A DNA stretch of 64,000 bases from Delphinapterus leucas (GCF_002288925.2 NW_022098058.1:2704549-2768548), one strand, 5' to 3'; shown: positions 1 through 12,839, counted from the stretch's first letter. Program-made: numbers and translations. Notes: a model not told the origin generated them from the letters alone.

Positions 1-961
1 TTGCATTACGGTGACGTAGCATACATTGTGGTTGGGGGTCTGCTCTCCAGAGAGAGGGGTTTTCAGTGCAGTGGAATCTGGTGTTGAGGGAAAGAAATTT
101 GAGACACTACTGCCCTTGAGCTGCTGGGCAGCCTTCAGCCCATCCCTTTACTTCTCTGGGCTCAAGGAACTCACCTGTCCGTCCAGGTATGAATATCTAC
201 TGCACAGAGTAGCCGTGAAGCCAGTGTGCCTGGGAATGCAAACACACTTCTAGTTTTCAGTTTGGGTGCCCGGCACATAGGAGGGCACCGGGAAGTCGGC
301 GTTGTTCCTCATTCTGTGTCCACGCCACTGGCGCTGGCCAGGGCAAGCCTAGGCCTCACAGCCCAAAGGGGAGGCCTTGAACTCAGAACCGAGAGCTTTT
401 ATCATGGGTCCAGTAAATTAAGTTTCTCGTCAAGCCCTTGAAGCTACACAGCAACTCGCCGCCTTTGTCCCCTGGCAATTTGCATTCCGTGGTCTGTTAT
501 AACTTTCTAAACATCTATTTGTCTTCTCTGTCAGCCCTGTGTTCTCTCTGAAGTGTGAAGTGCTTCCACTCCATTTTTTTTTTCCCTCAAATTTTTATTT
601 TCTGCCTTTTCAGTGTTTGGGGAGCGGAGGGGCTCTTGCAGGAAATCACATTTTCCCTGCCCCAGATTCCTGCCACTCTCGCGCTTCATTGTGTTTCAAG
701 TGTGTGTTTTCAGGGCAAGAATAGAAAAGCCTGTCACAGATCCAAGTCGTGGGGTCTGCTTTCCCAGGGCGTGTACAAGTTCCCCGAGTCGGCCTCCTCT
801 CTGGAGGGAACTGGAGCCTGTAGTTAAGGTGTCAGATCCTGGGGATGGGGTCCAAGGATGCCCAAACAGTGAGAGCCCGTAGAACACCAAATCTATCCCC
901 CTCCCCACCCCAAAGGAGGACAAATCAGGGAAAACAAGACCTCGGTTTAAAACCCTACCTG

Positions 962-1259
962 CTTACCCAGCTGGGACGAAGTGAGAGAGTGGCGTGGACA
1001 TATATACACTACCAAATGTGAAATAGATAGCTAGTGGGAAGCAACCGCGTAGCACAGGGAGATCAGCTCGGTGCTTTGTGACCACCTAGAGGGGTGGGAT
1101 AGGCAGGGTGGGAGGGAGGGAGACGCAAGAGGGAGGAGATATGGGGACATATGTATAACTGATTCACTTTGTTGTAAAGCAGAAACTAGCACACCATTGT
1201 AAAGCAATTATACTCCAATAAAGATGTTAAAAATAAATAAATGAATAAATAAATAAAAG
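962..1259 (+). mobile_element. L1 3' end, 5'-truncated, with TSD
   Basis: This is a LINE-1 3' UTR of the cetartiodactyl type: 'aaatagatagctagtggga', 'gtataactgattcactttg', 'aagcaattatactccaata', and an (AAAT)n tail. It is flanked by a perfect 13-bp duplication AAAACCCTACCTG at 949-961 and 1260-1272, so both boundaries are exact. It carries a G-quadruplex-type motif at 1106-1120. Confidence 0.93.
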
Positions 1260-2029
1260 AAAACCCTACCTGATGAACCTCAGGGATGGGAGCATGGAAT
1301 TTGGCAGTGCACTCTGATTCCAGGCAGGGACCCAAGGGAAAATGGGCCTCTTGGCTGTTGGACGTTCAAACCAATATTTACAAAATTGATATCGACTTAG
1401 AGACATTGGATGTGTTTTGGAAAAGATCACAAACCTCACTGACATGGGGGTTGCAAACCTCACGCCATGGGACTGAAAGTCCCCCAAGGTCTCCTTTCGG
1501 TACGTTTGATCCTGGGTTAGGGTCACTGCCCCACCATGCTGGTTTGTTTTCCTCTCAGTACCAAGCCGGGGGATGCAGAATCAGATCACACGTTGTTCTT
1601 GTCTTCAAGGAGATGGCAGTCTCTTAGGAAAGACACACAATAACAATAAAGTCAGTGGTGAAGGGCTGTGCAGTGGTCGGAATTCACCTGACACAGGTGT
1701 GCTCCTTCCAGTCGTCAGGTAAACGCCTCTGGAATTAGAGATGCGTTATTGATCTGACATCATGCACACTTAAAGACAGTGAATGTTTGTTTCTTTACTG
1801 CTTGAAATTCCTTCAGAATTGCCTGCTGTTAGAATCAGAATTCCTGTACACTCCAGTGAGATTTTGTACATCGCTGGGCACCCACTAAATTCTTCCAACC
1901 ACAGGTTTACTCAAGGTGAAGGTTTGTGCTTTTTAGTTTTCTGCAGTTTTAGCGGCACCTTATTAACCTGCAGTCTTGGTGGTTGAAGAGCTGCTCAGGT
2001 ATCCGTAAGAGTAGTGATACTGGTTACTG

Positions 2030-2375
2030 CTTATCATTTCTTGATGGCTGACTCTATGTCAGTTACTGTGCTTTACGAACTTGTCATTTAATTTATCCAA
2101 TTCACTCAATCAGCAAATAGTCAGGTGTTGAAAATTATTCTGTTCCAGACTCAGGAGCTAAGTGCTATATATAAGTACCTTAAATTCTGATGACCAATAA
2201 GAAGTCCTTAGATTCTGTGACCGAGAGAAAAGTCCTATCTTACAGGATCTGAGAATCTTAAAACCCATGACCTAAAGGCTTTCAGATGAGGAGTCAGGGC
2301 TCCAAGAGGTTAAAGCACTAGTGTCTTGCTTACACAGCTAGCACTTGAACCCAGGTGAGTCTGACTCGGCCATGT
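2030..2375 (-). repeat. MIR SINE relic, antisense, fragmented
   Basis: MIR-like strings occur in antisense order: 'cagttactgtgctttacga' and 'catttaatttatccaa', then 'cagatgaggagtcagggct' and 'acacagctagcacttgaac'. The middle is disrupted. Confidence 0.6.
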
Positions 2376-2944
2376 AAAGGATTCAATGCTGAAACTTTCT
2401 GTCATATCTGATCTTTCTGGGCTCACTCTCTCTCTCTGCCCAGCATTGGGCTGACAGTCCTGCTTCTGGGGTCTTTGAGCATCCCAGACCTATGTGACTA
2501 TTTTGCAGGAATCCTAGAATCTCAGCATTGGGTGAGATTCCCACCCGAGGTGCCCAGTGCAGGAATCCCCTCTGTAGTAACCTGGTCAGCCACTGAGTGG
2601 CCCTTCCTGTGACATGGAAGCCCCTCACCTCTACTTTGGGACAGCTTTCTACTCACCTGGGTCCCAATGTTGAGATATTCATTTATTCTTTCACTTGCTT
2701 GTTCTTTCTTGACTCATCTGCTCTAAGTTGTCAGTCCCCCACTTTGAGAGTATCCACCAGGGTTGAACACACTAATTTAAATGGAGCCTAAACTCCTGAG
2801 GCACAAGCCAGCCTCCTCTGGGCTAATAGCATAGCCTCCAAGATGGGCCCCATCCTCCAAGGTGGGCCTCTTACTCACTCACTCACTCTTTTCCTCACAC
2901 AGCAGACCCAGGGAGCTCTGAAAAAGGAATCTGGATCATGCAAC

Positions 2945-4160
2945 TTCCTGATGTTGTTATTCAAATGTATTTTCCTTTAATGCTTTGAATATATCCATAA
3001 TAACTCCTTTACAGTCTTTGCTAAATCTGACATTTTTTAGGATATAGATCACGTTTTTCTGGTTTCTTGTTTTGTTTTGTTTTCTTGCATGTCTGGTAGT
3101 TTTTGACTGAATATTGTGAATAATATGTTGTACACACTCTGGATTTTGTTATCTTCCTCTGCAGAGTGCTGTTTTTTTATTTTAATAAGTAGTTCAGTTA
3201 CTGGCTGATCACCTTAAACTTCTATAGGTTCAACTTGTTTTTTAGTGTGGATCTGTGGAAATCCCAAGCTGTTTCCCAAGCTCCTCTAATTTGATAGGAG
3301 TGGATAGGACTTAATGGGATTCTGAACTCTGTCTCCCCAGTAGATCTTGCCAGGGCTTGGCTTTAGGCTTTATTAGGTTGGAGCTAGAGTAGTGATTACT
3401 CTAGGGTGATGGCTCTCAACCAGGGAAATTTTGCCTCCCAGGAGACACTTGGAAATGTCTGCAAACAGTATTGATTGTTACAACTTGGGGGGTTACTGGC
3501 ATCTAGTGAGTAGAGGCCAGGGAGGCTGTTAAACATTCTACAATGCACAGGACAGCCCCTGCAACAAAGAATTACGGGTCCCAAATGTCCATAGTGCCAC
3601 AGTGTAGAAAACCCTACTTTAGGACATGGTTCTTCCGCCTAATGGAAGGTCTTTCTGTGTCTCAGCCAGGTACCAAGGGTGAATACTTGGTGTTGACCAG
3701 ATCTGTCTACTTGGGCAGGGAGGGAGCCCCGATCCCCTGGCGCTGCTCTTTCCCTGGCGGCGTCTGGCCTCTAGTGTCTCTTGCATTTTCAACCCCAAGC
3801 GGTGCTATCTGGGAAGTCTTGGTGGTCTCACCCTGGATGTTTACATCAGCCACAGCCTCGTGGGAACCTCCACACGGACATCTGGGGCATCCGCTCTGCA
3901 CAGTTCCCCCTTTCCTGTGCCCCACACTGCAGATTCCAGCTATTTCAGCTGCCCTACTCTCTGGCCCTGCCTGTTCAGCTTGGCGGGACTGTGTGTTCTG
4001 CTTGGCTCTAGTTGTTGTCCCCAGGCAGAGGGCTCAGCACACCCCTCTTGGATCTTCCCATCTCTCGGGGGTAGCAGTCTTGCCCTGCATGTTATCTACT
4101 GCCTGAAAATGGTTATATTTTTGTCTGCTCTGATAGTTGCTCATGGCAGGAGGGCCATTC
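2945..4160 (-). mobile_element. Old L1 3' region, antisense, split by MER20
   Basis: Both halves resemble the 3' UTR of ancient mammalian L1s read backwards: 'ggtagtttttgactgaata' before, and 'ctgcctgaaaatggttata' with 'gatagttgctcatggcagg' after. The MER20 at 3406-3615 lies between them, which explains the gap. Confidence 0.55.
3406..3615 (+). mobile_element. MER20 (hAT-Charlie) element
   Basis: The sequence matches the MER20 consensus along its length: 'ctctcaaccaggg', 'tactggcatctagtg', 'gtagaggccaggga', 'caatgcacaggacagcccc', 'caacaaagaatta'. It is flanked by 8-bp sequences actctagg (3398-3405) and actttagg (3616-3623), the 8-bp duplication expected of hAT elements with one later change. 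Confidence 0.88.
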
Positions 4161-4189
4161 CTTACCAGTCACTCAGGACCAGAAGCAGA

Positions 4190-4630
4190 AGTCTGACCCT
4201 CCTGCTTACAAGCCCTAGCAGCTTCCCCTTGCACTAGGATTAAAATCCAGACTACTCACCATGGCCAAGGCTGAGGAGGCCTCCGTGGCCTGGCCCCATG
4301 TCCCACGTGGTGCTGGGCATCCCAGGCTCTTTCCTACCACAGACCCTGTCTGTCTGGGCCACTGCCCCATCAGATATTCCCATGTCCAGCTCCTTCTCAC
4401 CCTACAGGTCTCCGCTTCAAAGTCATCTCTGATCAGCTGAGCTCAGACATCCCCACTAAACTCCGTGACTTTAACCAAGCCCCTGTTTTATTTTATTCAT
4501 GGGGCTGATGGCTCTCTGAAGCAATCGTGTGTTCATTTGTTGAAGCCTCACTGTTAGCCTCCCTTAATTAGAATGTGGACTCCCTGGCACCTGGCACAGA
4601 GCCTAGCATATGTTAGGCTTCCAGTCAATA
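4190..4630 (+). mobile_element. L2 LINE relic
   Basis: The order of L2 3' motifs is present: 'aggattaaaatccagact', 'catggccaaggctgagga', 'ctcaccctacaggtctc', then 'ggcacctggcacagagcct' near the end. It is followed by a GGTG/GGAT simple repeat. Confidence 0.65.
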
Positions 4631-4635
4631 CTGGA

Positions 4636-4672
4636 TGAGTAGGTGGGTGGATGGGTGAGTGGGTGGGTGGAT
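4636..4672 (+). repeat. (GGTG/GGAT)n simple repeat
   Basis: This is an imperfect tetranucleotide array, 'gagtaggtgggtggatgggt' and onward, directly after the L2 3' end, a usual place for such arrays. Confidence 0.7.
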
Positions 4673-5094
4673 GTCATATGGTGGTTTAGATGAAGGACTG
4701 CTAACAGAGGAGAACAGAATTATTTCCAATTATATGTCCCAGAGAAGATTTTATGAAACAGGTAGGCTTTCATTTCATCCTTGAAGGATGGAGAAGGGAA
4801 GGCTATCTGGAGATAAGCAAAGACCAGAGAGTCTACATATACCAAGGAAATGGTAAGAAGTTCAGTGTGGCTACAGGATAGGTTTTGTGACGGGGAATCA
4901 CAGGAAATAAGGTTGAGACAGTAGACCGAGACCCCTCCATTTGGGAGCATCATGTGTCAAGGCCAGAGAGCTGAAGATTTCATCCAGTGGTCAGTAGGGA
5001 GCTGTCGAGCGTTTCGGGGCAAGAGGTTGACCGGCATGAACAAAGCTGTAACGTCAGAAGAGTATGCAGACAAGAGAGGCTCGGCAGAGCTTGC

Positions 5095-5265
5095 CATCAG
5101 AGAGCTTTAGAGTCAAAGGGAGCTGCATTTGAGTGCCTGCCTCTCCCTCACCCACTGTGTGACCTTGAGCAAGTGACTCACTCTCTCTGACACTCGGTTT
5201 CCTCTCTTGTAAGCCTCTAGCAGGCAAGGTCCCATCTTTTGCTCGCCTCCTGTGCCCTCGTAGAT
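5095..5265 (+). repeat. MIR SINE relic
   Basis: The core is 'cactgtgtgaccttgagcaa' followed by 'ctcactctctctgacactc' and 'ggtttcctctcttgtaa', the usual MIR order on the + strand. Confidence 0.65.
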
Positions 5266-6049
5266 ATGGTACGGTTAGATGAAACAGCACAGGGGAACTT
5301 CTCCAGGTGCATAGAAAGAGCGAGAAAATAGAGTATGTTTGGAGGTGAAGAGGGAAGAAGCAGAGATACGTACCAGATGACCTTGATCTGGGGGAGAGGG
5401 GAAGCTTTGCCATGTCATAGGGGATATGAGAAGCAGCCCTCCAGCTGTGATGTCACAGGTGTATGGGCAGATGTGGCTGGAGTTAGTGCCATTGTGTGTG
5501 TTTGTCTAGCTACTTGCAGAAGCCCGAGAGGCGCTACAGAGAAAAGAGACTGATGTCAGCAAACATTCAGGATGCACATACTGTGTGCAAGTCCTGCCCA
5601 TGGGGTGGAAGTATGAGGGATGAATCAGGCACTGGTTTTACCCTTGAGTTGTCACCAGGAGTGGCCACAGCTGGGGCTGGTGAGAGCCATAGAGAGTGAG
5701 GACTCCAGCTCTACAGCACAGGAGAGGAGCAGCTGCAAGCCTGTCTCCAGGGGTTCTTAGGCCAATGTTTTAGAATTCCAGTCTTATGTTTATTCATCCG
5801 GCAAGTATCACTGAACACATACTGTATGCCAGGTATTGCGCCTGGTCTTTGCTTTGAAAATGAATCAACAGAAATGTACAAAATATCCGCTCTTGCCGGA
5901 CATTTGCTGGGCTCTGTGGGAGTGGGGTGGAGGGGTAGATGAGCGATATATTCTAGGACAGGAGTTTTTTCATTGGGGGAGGGTCTTTGGCCACCCCTCC
6001 CCAACGTTATGTATAAAATATTGTATATTAAGCATGTTCTTTTTCAATT

Positions 6050-6700
6050 AATAAACTTTTTAAAAGCAGGTTTAGCTATACAGAAAAATTAAGCAGAAAA
6101 TACAGAGTTCCCATATATCTCCTCTCCCCTGGTCCCACTTTTTCCCTATTATTAACATCCTATATTCCTGTGGTACATTTGTTAAAATTGATGAGTCAGT
6201 ATTGATACATTATTATTGCAGTATTTACTACATAAGTCTATTGTTTACATTAGGGCACACTCTTTGTGTGGTACAGGCTATGGGTTTTGACAAATGCATC
6301 ATCCAGCATTATGGTATCATACAGGAAGGACAGTTTCACTGCCTTAAAATTGCTGCACTAGGCATCCCTCCTCCTTCCTCACCAAACCCCTGCCAACCAC
6401 TGATCTTTACTGTCTCCATAGTTTTGCCTTTTCCAGAATGCCATACATTATGTAACCTTTTCAGATTGGATTCTTTCACTTAATAATATGCATTTAAGGT
6501 TCCTGCATGTCTTTTGTGTCGTGATAGCTCTTTTCTTTTTATCCCTGAATAATATTCTGTTGTCTGGTTGAAGCACAATTTGTTTATCCTTTCACCTATT
6601 GATGGACATCTTGGGTACTTCCGAGTTTGATCATTGTGAATAAAGCTGCTATGAGTATCTGTGGGCAGGTATTTCGTTAGCATCTTTTTCTTAAAAAGAG
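6050..6700 (-). mobile_element. Old L1 3' region, antisense
   Basis: Typical antisense L1 strings are present: 'tatagcagaaaa'-like start, 'ctgccaaccactgatcttta', 'tccagaatgccatacatta', 'cacctattgatggacatctt', 'attgtgaataaagctgct'. It is diverged, with no open frame. Confidence 0.65.
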
Positions 6701-6777
6701 TCCATTCACCCCCAACAGAGATCCCTGTTCTTGAGCTTTCAACCAAAGCTGCAGGTACAGTGTGGGGTCCCATCAGA

Positions 6778-6968
6778 CTGCTTGGATTTCATGGCTCATC
6801 TGCTTACTAACTGTGTAACCGCAGGCACATTACTTAACCTCTCTGTGCCTTGATTTCCTCATCTGTAAAAAGGGTTGTTGTGAGGATTAAATGAGATAAT
6901 GCTCATTCATTGTGTGCATAGCATTGTGTCCAGCACATAGTAAATGCTCAGTAAATGTTAGCTGTTAT
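6778..6968 (+). repeat. MIR SINE
   Basis: This is a well-preserved MIR: 'ctgtgtaaccgcaggcacat', 'tacttaacctctctgtgcct', 'cctcatctgtaaaaagggt', 'taaatgctcagtaaatgtta'. Confidence 0.85.
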
Positions 6969-7185
6969 TTTCTTTAAGAGATGAATATGCCTTTAATTTT
7001 ATTGACCAAAACTTCAGGCATTTTTGTGGTGCTACATAGTATGAACTTGTTAACCTATCTTGTTCTCACAGAATATGCTTTTAAACGCCTTGAGAGAACA
7101 GATACAGATGTTAACGTAAGCTATTGTGCTAGCTGTCATCGTACATGTAGGCAGAGCTAACTGACATTTCAAGAAGTCTAAAACC

Positions 7186-7352
7186 TTATGACTCCAAGTG
7201 TGGTCCCCAGACCAGCAGTAGCATTAGCCTTATTGGGGAGTTTTTAAGAAATGCAGATTCTCAGGCCCCATCCCCAACCTGCCCCATCAGAGTCTGCATC
7301 TCAGCAGCATCTTCACTGGTTTTACAATGTGGGAGTTTGAGGAGCACTGGTC
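7186..7352 (+). mobile_element. MER5A (hAT-Charlie) element
   Basis: It matches MER5A: 'aagtgtggtccccagaccag', 'aagaaatgcagattctcagg', 'ccccatccc', and an end in 'gtttgaggagcactgg'. An internal segment has diverged. Confidence 0.8.
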
Positions 7353-7602
7353 TAGGAGCATTCAGGTCTGGCTGAGACGTATCAGACACGTCAGTGAAGG
7401 CTGTGGTCGGGGAGGAAGAGATCCTGGGGCCAAGTAAGGTGAGCAAGGTTTTCCCGGGTGTTGGGACCACCTACCTGCTCTCGCTCATGTTCCAGGGCAG
7501 AGGGTGGGAGAGATCACTCTGGGAATTCCTGTACCCATCTCTCTCAGGATCATTTGAGAATGGAATGGATCCCTTCAGGGATCGCCCACCCTCTAAAACT
7601 AC

Positions 7603-7798
7603 ACTGTCCAGCACAGGAGCCACAAGCCATATCTAACCGTTTAAACTTAAAGTCATTGAAATTAAAGTCAATATTCCGTTCCTCAGGTTCAAGAGTCAGA
7701 TTTCAGATGCTCAACAGCCACATGTGGCTGGTTCCTCCCATATCGGACAGAGCAGGTATAGAATGTTTCTATCATTGCAGACCATTCTGCTGTACTTT
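7603..7798 (+). mobile_element. Non-autonomous hAT-Charlie relic
   Basis: The strings 'ctgtccagcacaggagccac', 'attccgttcctcag', 'caacagccacatgtggctgg' and 'gaatgtttctatcattgcag' belong to a common hAT-derived mammalian repeat ('agccacatgtggct' core). I cannot name the exact subfamily with certainty. Confidence 0.65.
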
Positions 7799-8219
7799 TG
7801 TGCTCTAGAGGGATAAAGCCTCAAGAAGCAGAAGAGTCTGTGGAAACTCAAACTCCAAGCGCACCGGGTGCCAAGTGAGCCCTGGCTCTCTGAAGGCATG
7901 CTGTTGGCATTGTGGGTTTCTTTCCTTTACCCCTTAGGGGCCTGGTTATTTCCAGAAGAGTTCAAAGAATGCACATTGAAGAATCAGGACCAGAACTGTG
8001 GCCACAGCTGTCTTGGGCAGAGTGGACTGCAGTGGAGTTCCACCCAGTGACATGCTGAGGAGGCTGTGCTAGCTGCATTTGCAGTGGCCCCAGGACGGGA
8101 GGAAAGGGTCTTCCCCCAGAGCAGTGGGAAGACAGAAGACGCAGGTGCCCAGTTAGTCAGAGTGGCTCTTAACTAGCTTTTCTCTCTTTCTGAGCAAGAA
8201 ATACCATGGGACACAAATT

Positions 8220-8560
8220 TCCCTCCAGCTTCCACACTCTCCCCATCCTTGTTATTGTTTTCCACCCCTTTTTAATTCTGCTTTACTACTGTATAGAGTT
8301 GATACTTATTTGGATTTTACAATGTGTTTGCTGATTTCTTTGCTTCCTGTTATTTTTACTCTTTTCTAATAGATTAAACTTCTTCTTGTTGGAGTACATC
8401 CTTTAGTAGTTCTTTCAGCAAAGGCCTTTGGGAACTGAGCTCTCTTAGTTCATATCTGAAAAGGTATTTATTTCACTCTCACCCTGGAATGGGAGTTTAG
8501 CTGGGTATGCAATTCTAGGATAGTAGTTTTAAAGTGTCAGTTTAAACTTGGATGCCCACT
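8220..8560 (-). mobile_element. Old L1-like relic, antisense
   Basis: The strings 'agtagttctttcagcaaagg', 'tctgaaaaggtatttatttc' and 'ctgggtatgcaattctagga' resemble the antisense of ancient L1 sequence. It is diverged and the boundaries are unclear. Confidence 0.45.
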
Positions 8561-8730
8561 TGGCAGGAGCACCGTGTGATCATACCCATACCTGATATTT
8601 CCATATCGAGTCCTGGGCTGAGGGGCAGAGTTTTCTGACACCTCATTCACCATAAGACAATCCCTTTCTGGCTCCTAGGTTTTTGCAGTAATCCCACTCA
8701 GTTTCTGGTCATGCCCAGGGCCTGGAATCT

Positions 8731-10150
8731 TTTTTTTTAAATAATTTGTTTTATTGAAGTATAGTTGATGCACGGTATTATGTAAGTTACAGGTGTACAA
8801 TATAGTGATTCACAATGTAGTGATTTTTAAAGTTTATACTCCACTTATAAAATACTGGCTATATTCCCTGTGATGTATAATATATCCTTGTAGTTTATTT
8901 TATATGTGATAGTTTGTACCTCTTAATCTCTTACCCCTGTATTGCCTCCCTTCCCTCTCCCCACTGGTAACCACTAGTTGGTTCTCTGTATCTGTTAGTC
9001 TGTTTCTTTTTTGTTATATTCATTAGTTTGTTATATTTTTTAGATTCCACATATAAGTGCTATCATACAATATTTGTCTCTGTATCATATTTTAGATTCC
9101 ACATATAAGTGATATCATGGAATTATTGTCTTTCTCTGTCTGACTTACTTCACTTCGTATGATCATCTCTAGGTCCACCCATGTTGCTGCAGATGGCATT
9201 ATTTCATTCTCTTTACGGCTGAATAGTATTCCATTGTATAAACATACAACATCCTCTTTATCCATTCATCTGTTGATGGACGCAGGTTGCTTCCACATCT
9301 TGGCAGTTGTAAATAATGCTGGTATGAACGTTGGGGTGCATGTATCTGTTCGAATTCGTGTTTTTGTCTTTTTCAGATACATACTCAGGAGTGGAATTGC
9401 TGGGTCATATGGTAGTTCTATTTTTAGTTTTTTGAGAAACCTCCATATGTTTTCCACACTGGCTGCACCAATTTACCTTCCCGCCAACAGCGTACAAGGG
9501 TTCTCCTTTCTCCACATCCTCGCCAACATTTGTTATTTGTGTTTCTTTTGGTGGTAGCCGTTCCAACTGGTGTGAAGTTATAGCTCACTGTGGTTTTGAT
9601 TTGCATTTCCCTGGTGATGAGTGGTGTTGAGCATCTTTTCATGTGCATGTTGGCCATCTGCATGTCCTCTTTGGAAAAATGTCTATTCTGCCCATTTTTT
9701 AATTGGGTTGTTTGGTTTTTTTGATGTTGAGTTGTATGAGCTGTTTGTGTATGTTGAATGCTAAGCCCTTCCTGGTCATATAATTCGCAAATATATTCTC
9801 CCGTTCAGTAGGTTGTCTTTTCATTTTGTCGATGGTTTCCTTTGCTTTAAAGCTTTTATGTTTAATTAGGTCCCATTTATTTATTTTTGCTTTTATTTCC
9901 TTTACTTTAGGAGACAGATCCAAAAAAAATACTGCTGTGTTTCATGTCGGGCAATGCTCTACCTATGCTTTCCTCTAGGAATTTCATGGTTTCCAGTCTT
10001 AAATTTAGATCCTTAATCCATTTGGAGTTTATTTTTGTACATGGTGTTAGAGAATATACTAATTTCATTCTTTTGTGTGTAGCTATCCAGTTTTCCCAGC
10101 ACAAGTTATTCAGGAGACTGTCTTTTCTCCTTTGTGTATTCTTGCCAGCG
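8731..10150 (-). mobile_element. L1 LINE, 5'-truncated, antisense (ORF2 C-terminus and 3' UTR)
   Basis: On the minus strand, broken frames give L1 ORF2 C-terminal sequence: [60 protein letters not shown]. The 3' UTR follows, ending in an oligo-T run at 8731-8738. Several frameshifts and stops make it inactive. Similar flanks 'gcctggaatctt' (before) and 'gccggaaatctt' (after about 10150) may be an imperfect target-site duplication. Confidence 0.88.
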
Positions 10151-10854
10151 CCGGAAATCTTAATTCTGTCCTTGGGAAGGAATTTAAATTCTAGATCCTC
10201 AGGTGTCTCTCTACTTGGATGTCCCCATGGGTTGCTGGGTCTATTCCTAGTCTTCATCTTTTAGCTTTGACTCTCATTTCTGGCATCTGGAAGAATTTTC
10301 TATCTCCCTTTCCAGACAGGTTATGAATTTTCAATATCTGTTACATTTCATAATTATTTGTTTTCTGTATCTCTCATAAAAATATGTTGGACCCTTGGTA
10401 TTTGCTTTTCTTCATCTGCTGGTCTTGAACATGACATACTGAATGTTTAAGCAGGAAATTAATATTAAAGGAAGTAGCCCTGGGTGCTTAATTCAACAGT
10501 TGAGTTTTGTTCATAAAGTCATGTGTTTGTGGTGATGATTTCATATTCCACACTATCCATGATTATGTTTTCTGACAGTGAATTTGTCTCTAGCACATGG
10601 AGTAAAATCATATTCATCAAGGTTTTTGACAAAAAGCCCCCTGGGCCCCATTTATTTGCTGTTTTAACAAATTTGAGAGTCAGTTTCTAGATTCACCTTC
10701 TTCTCTTGTGGACAAGTTGCTGAGTCCCAGAGAGAGGACATGACTTACCCACAGCCACAGCTGGGGGAGAACAGGATGAGGACATAGAACCTCCAGTTTG
10801 AAACATCTATTATCTTTCCACCCTTTGAGCCTGCTTCCCCAACTATGAAATCAA

Positions 10855-10950
10855 GAGGTTAGAGCAGACATGGAATAAGGTCCTGACTCACTAGCTTTGT
10901 GACCTTGAGCAGGTCGCTTAACCTCTCTGGGCTTCTATCTTTATCAGCCC
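10855..10950 (+). repeat. MIR SINE fragment
   Basis: The core is 'ctagctttgtgaccttgagc' followed by 'aggtcgcttaacctctctgg'. Confidence 0.7.
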
Positions 10951-12839
10951 GACCCTCTCCACCTCAGGTGACTGCTGAGAGTGCCAGTGGGGCTGACCTG
11001 TACGACAGAGCTCTGAGGAACACAGGGCTGCCAAGAGGTGTACGCCATTCTTTTCTGGACGATGCTAAGACTGCCTCCCGAGACACCTCCTCAGTGAGGA
11101 AGGCGCATGCTTTTCAAATGCAACATATTCTGATGATTTCTGACCCAGCACAAATGGGAGCAAGGGAGAGCAAGGCTTTCCTCTGTCTGCGAGCAGCAAG
11201 GTGACAGGGCTTTGATACATGTGAGTTTGCTGGGGATTGGGACTTTTGATGCTGAAAACTCACTGGTGTGTGAATCTCATGTTCTGCCTGCCTCACTTCT
11301 CGTGTGCAAACAAGAGCTGAAAAGACCCTCAGGGCCAGTACTGAGTCCTGCGTGACATTCACAAAGAGGGTGGAAGCTGCTCCGGCTCCTTGATGAGCGC
11401 TGAGAGACACCCCACTTGGCTCAGCTGCTCCCTCCGTGCCGTTCCCACCCTCTCCTGTCTGCAGGAGGTACTGTTGCCCAGTGGGAAACTCCTAGGCTCA
11501 GGATCAGGGGACCCAGCTCCATCACTGACCTTGAAGGGTCGTTGTCCCTCCTTGTGCTGAGTTCCCTCAGCCATAATGAGGGCATCAAGTAAAATCACTG
11601 GTTTTCAATCTTTTCACGATCAATGACCCTTGACTTTTCTTTCTCCCCTTAGGACCCATTCTGGGCTATTTCATGCTGACAGGAAGCTCCTATTAGCGGT
11701 TGTATGTGTATGATTAATAAAGGTGCCAGAGCCCAGGAATTAGTCTTTAAAATGTCCTTCTATGAAAGTTAGACCCAGAGATTGGAGATGATTTATCTAT
11801 GAGCATGTGAATATTTTTATGTTATAAATCACCCACATGTCTCCAAGGTTATAGATGATAGCACGTTAAGAGTTCTCAAGGCCATGTAAGTAAGTGGGGG
11901 AAGAGGGTTGGATGAATGCCATTCTAAGCAAATATGTGATTAACATCCTTGGGGGCTTAATCCAAACTACACGGGCTCACCACCCAAGACTACCCTTCCA
12001 GAACATAGACAGCATCTCTTTCAACCATACCTCCCCCATGGGGGCTTCCATGCTGCCCAGCACCCAGTACGTGCTCACTAAACACCTGTTGTAGAATGCC
12101 ATCATCTCAGCGCTAGGCTCCTGCCCGGAAAGGGGCTACCATGATAATTGTTTATACCTCAAAATAGGTGACAGAGTAGAGAAGACACAAAGGGAGGAAG
12201 AAAGTAAATGTTCTCTAAGAGAGACAGATGAGGAAAACACATTACAGACATGGACATCTTAGTGAATGCCTCAGAGACAGAGCATCAAATGTATCTGTGA
12301 AACCGTGCAGAGGGCGACGGTGGGGGTGGGTGGGGGTGTGTGCCCTTGTGCCTTCTTGGTCACCACTCCTGAACCTCTCTTGAACCCTGGAAGGTTGTTC
12401 CACCTCAGCCTAAAAGGAATTGTGGCTGACAGTGAGATTTAAGCCCTGCTCAGATAAATCCACAAATCACAGCTGGAGGATTTAAAGAATTCAGATGTGT
12501 TTTTAATCTTTGAGGTGAGGTCAAGGAGACTTGTGAATCCCAGAAAACTCCGAGATTTCTGGTCGCTGACTGAATGCTGGGTTTGGCCCCTGACTGTCAC
12601 CTGGGCAGAGCTACGATTTCCTCAGTTTAGTCCCCACCGATGCGCTCGTGAGGTACTGGCCACAAAACACACATCTTCTCCCGGACGTGTCCCTGGGAAG
12701 CGTGTCCCTCCCTCTTGGCAATTATGGACCCATCTCCGCAGTGAGTCCACAGTTCCCACTGCTGGATGGGAGCATCCTCTCCAGCATCCTGTTGGTTCTG
12801 CCTGCCCAGGGAACACTCACATACTACTCGCTACCTAGA

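Noticed and set aside
3543..4106. 187-codon open frame on the + strand
   Set aside because: It starts in MER20 and continues through an antisense L1 3' UTR, so it is repeat sequence and not a gene.
9907..10257. 116-codon minus-strand frame as a gene
   Set aside because: The translation is the C-terminal part of L1 ORF2 followed by flanking sequence, with frame breaks downstream.
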